From Favolaschia claudopus (Eukaryota > Basidiomycota > Agaricomycetes > Agaricales > Mycenaceae): a stretch of DNA of 64,000 nucleotides. The stretch lies in NCBI GenBank assembly GCA_037176885.1, contig JAWWNJ010000005.1, forward strand, positions 496,001-560,000. The letters are read 5' to 3'. Positions 56,796 to 64,000 of the stretch are shown here, piece by piece. The notes under the pieces were generated by a model. That model was not told the DNA's origin, ran no database searches, and saw only the letters and a program-made list of their open reading frames with translations. Both the position numbers and the translations under genes were made by a program. How positions within the stretch are numbered: position 1 is the first letter of the stretch; each line of letters begins with the position of its first letter.

Positions 56796-57415
56796 CATGT
56801 AGTACTGTCTTGTGGTGAAATTTTGCAATCGAGTAAATTCTCCGGATGGATGTGATGTGTGACGTCACACAATCCATCGGTGAAATTTGGCATGCACCGA
56901 CAAAGTTGGTGGAAAATTTCTGACCATCTGACACTGTTTCCACTGTGAATGCACACTATTTTAGCAGTGAATGCTTCAAGGGCAACGTGGCCGAGTGGTT
57001 GGCGTGTGGTGTGTTTTATTTTAACCGATGGATTCCGTCGGTGAGTTGAGTTCAAATTTCTGACCGTCTGACACTGTTTCCACTGTGAATGCACACTATT
57101 TTAGCAGTGAATGCTTCAAGGGCAATTCAGTATACAACTTCAATACATGTAGTATTAGTACTCTAATACAAAACTCTCAAGATATTAAAGTAGGTACTGA
57201 TTTCAGAACTAAGATGTACAACAGAAACAAAACTTTACTACTTCCTCTGAGCAGTCTTCCAAAGATAAGGATTAGAAGGAGACCGCTGTAGAAAATCAGT
57301 AACGTAAAGACACAACTCCTCATCCACTGCATGCAAGACTGCTACCACGGCTCGCGTATTTGACTTGTAGCGGTGATTGTAAACAGGGATGTCGGGAGCA
57401 TCAGGGGGACATTAA

Positions 57416-58012
57416 ACCCGCGCCGGGAAGTTTTGTCACATGTGACATCACGTTCCCGCGCGCTCACGCTCTTTTTGCCTCTTTCTTCAGCTGATCAACA
57501 GCTGATGCGACCTTTTTCTGCACTTTCTGGGTACAGGAACCTTGCCTCAGAGTAATTAGATTTGTTTCCTCCAGATTTTTCACCGTTTCAGGTGAACTCC
57601 CAGCGAAATTGGCATCCTCGTCAAATTTTGCGGCGCACCACTGCGTGGAGCTGCCGCTTGACGATGATGGCAATTTAGCTGTTAGTTCACCTGAAACGGC
57701 TCAAAATCTTCCGAGTCATATTGTGCGGGGTTTCAACGTCAGATAATTTTTTGTGCTAAATACATATGGTAGTTGGGTTGCGGGCGCCGGCCCGGACGGC
57801 TGGGGTTTTCCACCCCAGACCCCAACCGCTGCGCGGGGCTTCCCGCTCGCCGCGGAGGCCCACTGCGTGGTGCCAGCGCTTGCCGCGAGGCCTTCCCGGC
57901 CCTCTTCTGATAGCAGTGATACAGGAAAGAGGATCCATCAAAGGGTTGGGGCGTGGGAACCGCCGGGAACTGGTGACAGCGTCACATTTGTGACAAAGTT
58001 CCCGGCGCGAGT
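57416..58012. mobile_element. TTAA-flanked inverted-repeat element (597 bp)
   Basis: The termini are ACCCGCGCCGGGAA and, inverted, ACTCGCGCCGGGAA, with further similarity ('ttttgtcaca.gtgac'). TTAA is present at 57412-57415 and 58013-58016. TTAA targets are typical of piggyBac-type elements, but the ends are not the classic CCC(T/C)-type, so the superfamily is open. It contains a GC-rich block (57750-57900) and a nested 117-bp hairpin. Its right repeat supplies the end of the 363-aa gene. Confidence 0.65.
57583..57699. mobile_element. 117-bp nested hairpin element
   Basis: 'ccgtttcaggtgaact' at 57583 and its reverse complement ending 57699 are the core of inverted arms of about 45 bp. The central spacer is short. 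It lies inside the TTAA-flanked element. Confidence 0.6.
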
Positions 58013-59214
58013 TTAAAATCCGCATCAGGGTCGTGGGGCGGATTTTTCACAACATCAGCAAAGATTCGCGGCCAGTCCTCAGTGCGTTTGTTGGCATGGA
58101 GCTCAGCAGGAGACCAGAAAGGATCAAGGAAAATTTGAGGGCCAAACTGTCGCCGTTGGTATAAGCACAAATCATAAATGGAGACTCACCTCTTGATACG
58201 CCTCTGCCAGCTTATTGCGAGCCGCATTCACCAGTCCCATTTGTCCCGTGAACGTATGAAAAGCCTGCTTCCTCTCACCCTTCACCAGTGCACTGATACC
58301 TTTCTCATCTAGCCCAGTAAAGTGTTCTCGTTCAGCCGGCAGCTCAGCAAACATGTGACGGTACGTCTTGGTCTTGGTGCCTTTGGGCTGCTTGTTCCAT
58401 ACCTGAGCAAATTCGATGGCGCCAATAGCTTGAATGACATGGGTGATGAGCTGGGTTTGACGGCTGGCAATAGCATGGCTTTCGAGAAGCTGGAGCAAGT
58501 TAGATATAGCCAGGATAGCAGCAATGAACCTTACGGTGTGGGTTTTGCTGAGCCAAAGATGAACGTCGTCTTGAGCAGAATTGGCCTTCCATTTCTCAAG
58601 AATTTCGGAGGTGGCCTCTTCAGGCTCAACCAAAGCTTCTACCGCTGTAGTCTGATTGTAATGAGTTGTCAGAAATGGGAAAGACAATCAGGAGACGCAC
58701 CCATTCTGTCTTTGCTTCTTTGTTCTCACAATCGTACCCTCGGATGACATTTCGGAGTGCAAGATCTTCACGTTCAGCATTTCGGTCAGTGGTGATGCCA
58801 TTCGTATAGTAGTCCAAGTAGGTTTCAAGGGAGATGCCAGGCAGAGTGACAGAAGCTAGGGCGGCACCAACACGAGTATTGATAGCTTTTTCGCGTCGAA
58901 GAAGGCGGGAGTCAGACTGCTGGGGATAGACTGAGTACACAGGAGTCAGGGAAGATGGCAATACTCACTGTGGTACCCTCCTCTTGGCTCTTCTTTGACT
59001 TTTTCTGTGGTGGCTGTTGGGCAGGCTGGGTGGGAGGTGGCTGGCGAGGAACTCTAGTGTGCAAGACAGTGTGGATAGAGGATGTCATCTGGGCAGCCTG
59101 GGTAGCAAAAGCAAGGCCTCCTGGACTGCTGTCTGTGCCAATGAGCTCTCCCAGTTGACCCTGCATAGTGGCAATCTGATTGAGCCAGTCTTGGCGGTGC
59201 TGAGCTTGAGACAT
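57982..59214 (-). CDS. Hypothetical 363-aa protein, partner of the large gene
   Basis: Exons are 59214-58969, 58919-58701, 58651-58190 and 58146-57982. All introns are phase 0, 43-49 bp, GT-AG, giving 363 aa. The N-terminus is MSQAQHRQDWLNQIATMQGQ, predicted helical, then a Pro/Gln/Lys linker (PPPTQPAQQPPQKKSKKS) that could act as a nuclear signal. A mostly helical body follows (VRFIAAILAISNLLQLLESH, then THVIQAIGAIEFAQVWNK). The last exon has FLDPFWSPAELHANKRTEDW and FADVVKNPPHDPDADFKLAP. I recognise no family. It lies 218 bp downstream of the 1,242-aa gene on the same strand, and the splice structure is intact. The final ten codons come from a transposon end, so the ancestral C-terminus was probably different. 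Confidence 0.7.
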
Positions 59215-59432
59215 GAAAGAGGAGAGGCAAGGACAGTAAGCAGAGACTAGCAGAGGCAGCAGTAAGAGTTATGAGAGGAGGAGCCAAAGTGGTGGTGGAA
59301 GTAGAAGACAAAGACACGCTCAGATTGTTGATCAAAGGGATGGACAAACAACAAATGCAAACAGAATCACCGATGGATTCCATCGGAGAAAAAAATATCA
59401 TAAAAAGTAAATTACAATAAGCAAGTACACTA
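59215..59432. other. Intergenic spacer of the gene pair with hairpin
   Basis: It contains 'accgatggattccatcgg' (about 59370), the same hairpin found in the tRNA-Ser-like units at 44.1 and 57.0 kb. This links the gene pair to that repeat family. Confidence 0.6.
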
Positions 59433-62400
59433 CTACTTGAATCTGAGCTTTGGAAAGACACGCCTAAAGTGCCAAGAGGCCTGCAGATAATCAGGTGGCA
59501 GATCAAAGCGCGATCCCACCAAGTGCTTGTTTGCAGGGACAACAGAGTCACAGTCCCGTGGACCACCCCCGCGTCGTGACATCTCTGAAGGCTTCTGGTT
59601 CTGAGCTTCAGCAATCCGCTCAGCTCGCTCGCAAACATGGTCGAATGCACCCGAGCGAGGTTGAATCGTACCAGCCCATCCCCAGTGACAACGCATGTAA
59701 TATCCTTGCAATACGATCAGTAGGTAGCAGTAGAAAGAAAGAAAGAAACAACATACGTTTTTTGCCAGTCTCAGATATCCAAGCGTCAAAGTTAACAGGA
59801 CCCTTGTGACCATAGGCCTTGCTCTGATCTTCAGCAGTAGTGGGCCACAGGTTTGCGGGACAGTCACTGACGAGGTCGAGGCAGACATCGATGGCATAGG
59901 TAGCCTCCAGCCACGCTGCCTCTGGCTCATCAATGAGACGATAAATAAAGAGATCCTGGTGACGTAGGACTTCAATGTCAAGAGTGCGAAGCTCCTCGCG
60001 AACAAGATCTTGGTTGGCAGGGCGGCGAAGGATGTCGTAAACGGAGACCTTGACCATGTTGAGATCAGTGAGATCTTGAGGGGAAAGGAGAGCATAGAGG
60101 GCTGGAACATGGAGAGCGTGATGGGGGAAGCGGAGGATTCTCAAGGATGGAAAGTTGGAGTTGGTTACAAGAGTAGGGGGATCGCCAAAGATGCACACAT
60201 GGTAAGAGTCACGACCGTTGGCAAGGAATATTTCATCGCAAGTCTGACAAAGAGCATACCGCCATCCTTCAGCCTTGATGCTGCCGGTGGCCTGGACAGC
60301 GAGCGTGTGAGTGTCCCACTGGAGAGCCACACGCAAGAACTCCATTAGCATCCGGTGGGGATCCTCCTTCTCCTCTCTGCGAGTCCTCATTGTCAAAGTG
60401 CCCATGTGACCGCCTCTGGAGAGAGCTGCCTTGTTGTTGGACAGAGCAAGCTGGCTTTGAAGAGCACGTTGGTAACTTTCCTCGTCACTGCCATAGACCC
60501 GTGCAGCATTGGAATACCGACGCCCCTCCTTTCTCTCCAGAACCCACTTCTTCATGGCTGGACCAAATGGATCATGACGGAAGGGATAGGCGATGAGGTG
60601 GAAGGGGTCGGGGTTGAGACTACCAGCAAGGCGCTGCTTATAGTCGGCGTGGAGGGAGTGGAACTGTTGTTCGCGGGAGAGAGAGTTGGGTAGGCCGACA
60701 GCATGGGTGATTCCGGGAATCGTGAAGTCGTCCGCGTGTTCTTTGTCTTGCTTTCCTTCAACCTTCTTGGAGCGCAGGTGAGCTAGGGCCCATGACATCT
60801 CAATCAGCTGCTGCTTGAGCTTCTCGAGGTGTTGGAGAAGCCCGAGCTCAGTAGCCCTAGCCTCAGTGCGCCTCTTGAGAGTAGTGAAGTACGCCCAAGT
60901 ATCCTCCGTGTTAGAGCGAAGAAGGACTATCCCCTCCTCGCGCATCTTCTCAGCCTCCGCGAGAGTGAGCTGGTACAAGGTCTCGCCACTAAGAATGATC
61001 TCGGAGACATTAAAGGCTTTGATAGCGTCGTGCTTGATGATGCCAGCGTGGAGGTTGGTGATGATGATGAAGATGTCGGTGGGGGAAGGACCATACTGGA
61101 CAATGCGAAGAACACCAACATTGAGGAGGTATTCAAGAGGAAAAGTTTTGTGAGGGGTCCAGTACCGCGAAGGAGTAGGGGGAAGGTAGCGCTCAATGTC
61201 AGCAGGAGTCTGGCCAGAGAGCATCTGAAGGCGAATGTCGTCAGGCAGAAACTTCCATGCGAGGGATAGAAAGCCTCCTCCAACAGAGGCGTCCACTGCC
61301 TCAGACCAGACAGAGGCAACCACGGGACGCATGCGCATCAGAATGCGGCTGGTCCAAAGGGCGTGCAGCCAGAATACGCAGTTGTGTGTCGAAAGAGGCC
61401 AAAGGTTGAATGTAGGCCCTAAGCACTGCGCAATGAGGGTGGGCTCCAAGTCACCGCGGGAAGGAAGAGCAGGGCGAAGATGGGAGACTATGTTCCTGAA
61501 GCTTTGGAGGGCCTTGCCTGTTGTCGCATCCCAAATGCCTCCAACCACCTCTGACCCACGCTTGGCTTGATAGTCTTCAAGACTGATGGTGTCCAATAAA
61601 CGAACACCAGGAACAATACCACCAGCTGTCCGACAGACCCCAGGCCCGTTCTGGAGAACAGCTTGATATGAGGAAGCGTGTATGGTGGTGCCAGTCACAT
61701 TGCCCTCAAGAAACTTTTTCTGGTTGTCAAGATATCGTTCAATGTCAGTTTGTATGTTGAGAGCTGACCCAGAGCCAAAGACGTCGGTGATACTGGGCTG
61801 AACAGCAGCTACGATGTGTTGGAGGGAAGGGCTAGGAACAAAGTGGGGGATGAAGCCACCGACTGCGCTGTTCAAAGCAGGGGGACCAATGATCTCAATC
61901 AGCCCTACTTCGACATCCCCAGCCTCGCGATCGGTGCGTAAGCCAGTGGACAGCAGCACAGAGCAATCTGGGATAGAGTAGGGTGTAATGAAGGCAAAGT
62001 CGAAATTGACCTCCATATAGTTCATGAAACGAGTCGCGCTGTCTAGCTTTTTGTCGTGAATCATCCGCTCAAAGGGGGTTTTGCGGTCGGAAACACCAAA
62101 GTAGAGAGGGTGCCCCTTAATCTCGGGCATGCCATCAGAGAAGAGGGGGAGGAGAGTAATGAGAGTGACGGCGGCATCCTCAGGAAGCTCCAAGTCAGCT
62201 ACAATAGCCTTGATGTCCTCCGCTATGAGCTCCAGAGGCTGGCCAAGAGCGACAAGAGAGGTAGCTGCCCAGGCTAGATCCGCAGGATAGGCGGCCATGT
62301 ATCTCCGCATGCAGTGGATGGGAGAACATGGAGGCGAGTTGTCCTTGGAGGAGATGACGCGGACATAAGTGACCTGACCTTTGGCGAGAGGCTTGTCTGT

Positions 62401-63607
62401 TGCCTTGCTCTCCACCAAGGCCTTGGTCTCAATGCCTTCATTCACGGCAGAAACAAACTGGCCGCGGGCCACGGTAGACAGAAAATTGCGGGTTCGTATT
62501 GGCAAGAATGAAAGAATGGCGGCGACAGAGCTGTTAGGCTCAAGGTGCTGCTGTTGGGCACCGATGGCGAGCATGGTCCGGAGAATGCGGAGAGGATCAG
62601 TATGGAAGGTGCGATGTCGGTCCCGAGCACGCATCCATTGGCTGTACCGGTTCATCCCTTCCACCCATAGCCGAGTTATACGGTCAGCCTTGACTGGTGG
62701 AGAGACCCTGGAGTGCCTGAAGGCAAGGGCGGCAGCAGGGCCCCGGGAGAAGGGAGGTGGATCAGCAAACTCTACAACCTGACAACTAATCAGCCAGAAT
62801 CAAAGGTAGAGAAAGACGTGACGTACAGGAAGGTCAACGATCTTCATTTCCGTGTCCTGCTCAACAGCATCCTGCTCCAGGTCTTCCATCTCAACGTCCT
62901 CATCCTACCGCAAAGTTAGATATGTTATAAGACAGCGAAGGAAAAAACAAACCTCAGGAACAGCACGCGCCTTGCCCTTGCCTTTCTTAGACGGTGAACC
63001 TGCTAAAACCTGAGAAGGGTGAGAAAAGAAAAGAAAATAAACAGATAGACGACTTACAGTAGCCAGCTTGTCATGGCGCTTTTTCTCCAGTCGATTGGCT
63101 TTACGGGATTGTGGAGAGCCATCCTATCCTGGTCAGCTGAGATGTAAAAATGAGAGAGAGAGAGAGCATACTGAGGAAGGTTGAGATCTAGGCGTCTATA
63201 AAGAGTTAAGAAATTTATCACGGAAGAATTAAATGCAACGTACTTTAGGCGATGGCTGAGAAGAAGGTCCAGCCACAGAAGGTCCAGCCACAGGATCAGG
63301 TTGAGCCTGAGGCATCTCTCCAGGCTAGGTGAAGGTTGAGAGACGCCTTGGGAACAACAGTAGGTCTCACCTTCTTCTGCACAAAGCCAAAATAAGCAAA
63401 GAATTCGTCGTCACTATCCTGCTCGACCTTCACGCGTCCTTGCTTGGCAGCCGGGGCCTAGAAAAAATGAAAAACATAAACAGAAATGAGAAATGAGAGC
63501 CTACGGGACTGCTAAAGGAGACCTTGCTACCCTAGAAGTAGTGTTAGAATAATGGAGACAGAGAAAAAAATATAAAGACGCACAGTTCTTTTCCAAGAGG
63601 GGGACAT
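59433..63607 (-). CDS. Hypothetical 1,242-aa protein, ten exons, multi-copy
   Basis: Exons are 63607-63584, 63531-63505, 63457-63371, 63315-63244, 63195-63172, 63123-63058, 63009-62953, 62904-62827, 62778-59757 and 59704-59433. They sum to 3,729 nt. The first eight introns are all phase 0. The start MSPSWKRT is followed by a disordered N-terminus of about 145 residues (Ser/Pro, Lys-rich RKANRLEKKRHDKL, acidic DEDVEMEDLEQD). The large exon contains the conserved blocks FSRGPAAALAFRHSRVSPP, WVEGMNRYSQWMRARDRHRT and FMNYMEVNFDFAFITPYSIP. A possible zinc site CX2C...HVC sits at about residues 985-1010 (YALCQTCDEIF). The C-terminal exon has YYMRCHWGWAG. No nuclease, polymerase, helicase or transposase motif is visible. 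Relics at 40.5-44.0 kb show it is repetitive. A role in a mobile element or a fast-expanding family is inference. Confidence 0.75.
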
Positions 63608-64000
63608 TCTCAATGAGGGTAGAGAAAGAGGGAGACCCAGTGAGTGTACCCCAAAGTAAAGACCTCAGCTCTCCGTCATGGAACGTTGCTTCTCTCTGCC
63701 CTGATCCTCTCCCCAAACCATATCATCCTTCCTTCTAATTCACGCTTGAAACCCCAGGACATCTTCAAATGAAATCGATAGTGGTTGGTGTGGGGTAGGA
63801 GGACCAGAGAGGTAGGAGGCCAGCCTGAATTGGAGAGAAGCCAAGGCGGAACATTGCTGTCACAGCAGAAGATCTTGAGAGGGCCGAATAAAGTGAATAG
63901 GCAAGAATATGAGCCCAAATTATGGTAGAGAGTAGGCATTGAGAGGAGTATACAAGCAGAGGATAGAGCCAGAGGTAGGAGAGGTGACCCAAAGAGAGGC
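63608..64000. promoter_or_regulatory. 5' flank of the large gene, conserved in the relic copy
   Basis: Read on the minus strand this matches 40800-41150, so the upstream region moved or was duplicated together with the gene. The reading frames over it are not supported. The match continues to the window edge. Confidence 0.5.

Larger units (their letters stand above)
55152..57060 (+). repeat. tRNA-Ser-like tandem units (four heads)
   Basis: Heads 'ggcaacgtggccgagtgg' start at 55786, 55928 and 56981, with a decayed one at 55152. The phrase matches the 5' end of eukaryotic tRNA-Ser, including a perfect polymerase III A box (TGGCCGAGTGG). Units at 55786 and 55928 are 142 bp apart and share the body 'actaatggactctgtcagca'. 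The 56981 unit has 'gagttcaaattt', close to a B box, and a hairpin 'accgatggattccgtcggt' where the long variable arm would be. None folds as a complete tRNA. They look like tRNA-Ser-derived SINE or satellite monomers. Confidence 0.65.
54785..57126. repeat. Right arm of the large inverted duplication
   Basis: The reverse-complement counterpart of 44033-46010. It is longer because it keeps an extra 142-bp tRNA-Ser-like unit and more of the 'ttgcgg' motif cluster (54780-54975). Confidence 0.9.

Noticed and set aside
55786..57060. Functional tRNA-Ser genes
   Set aside because: The 5' heads fit, but the acceptor 3' strand, a proper anticodon arm and a full B box are missing.
59433..63607. KDZ transposase or TET/JBP dioxygenase, known from mushroom transposons
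   Set aside because: No HxD...H oxygenase motif, no Cys-cluster plus catalytic acidic triad, and no transposase-like segment could be seen in the 1,242-aa protein.

Overview
The window is a piece of a basidiomycete (Agaricomycete-type) nuclear genome. The evidence is genes split by many 45-65 bp GT-AG introns, a fungal DEF1 homologue, Ty1/copia and pogo-type transposon remains, and dense nested LTR debris. A large, repeat-inflated genome is likely. Gene models were built by hand from reading frames plus splice sites, and exon lengths were checked for frame closure.

From 1 to about 12.5 kb the region is gene-dense and conventional. It holds a six-exon protein kinase (389-2297, -), a mitochondrial PPR-like protein (2982-4688, -), a small two-exon protein of unknown role (5336-5936, -), a wrecked very-long-chain 3-oxoacyl-CoA reductase pseudogene (about 6640-7510, -), a DEF1-like CUE/Gln-rich protein (7898-11255, +, with a one-base frame break in a G8 run) and a tyrosine-phosphatase-like protein (11475-12450, -).

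From about 12.5 to 57 kb almost everything is mobile DNA or its relics: a foldback element, a pogo transposase with its terminal repeats, solo LTRs of several families (many with readable target-site duplications, some nested), an OrsD/DUF3505-like relic split by a TA-flanked MITE, a Ulp1-protease-like relic, a copia integrase fragment, and two CAC-ended non-autonomous DNA elements with 3-bp duplications. Two levels of inverted symmetry stand out. Repeats near 16.4, 23.2 and 25.1 kb recur in mirror order near 47.5, 50.7 and 52.4 kb. A roughly 2-kb block at 44.0-46.0 kb, including tRNA-Ser-like tandem units and an LTR, recurs inverted at 54.8-57.1 kb.

The right end (57.9-63.6 kb, -) holds the most unusual content. 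It is an apparently intact two-gene unit: a 1,242-aa protein in ten exons, followed 218 bp downstream by a 363-aa protein in four exons. I recognise neither. Broken copies of the larger gene lie at 40.5-44.0 kb, so it is multi-copy and probably travels with mobile DNA. The last codons of the smaller gene lie inside the terminal repeat of a TTAA-flanked element.
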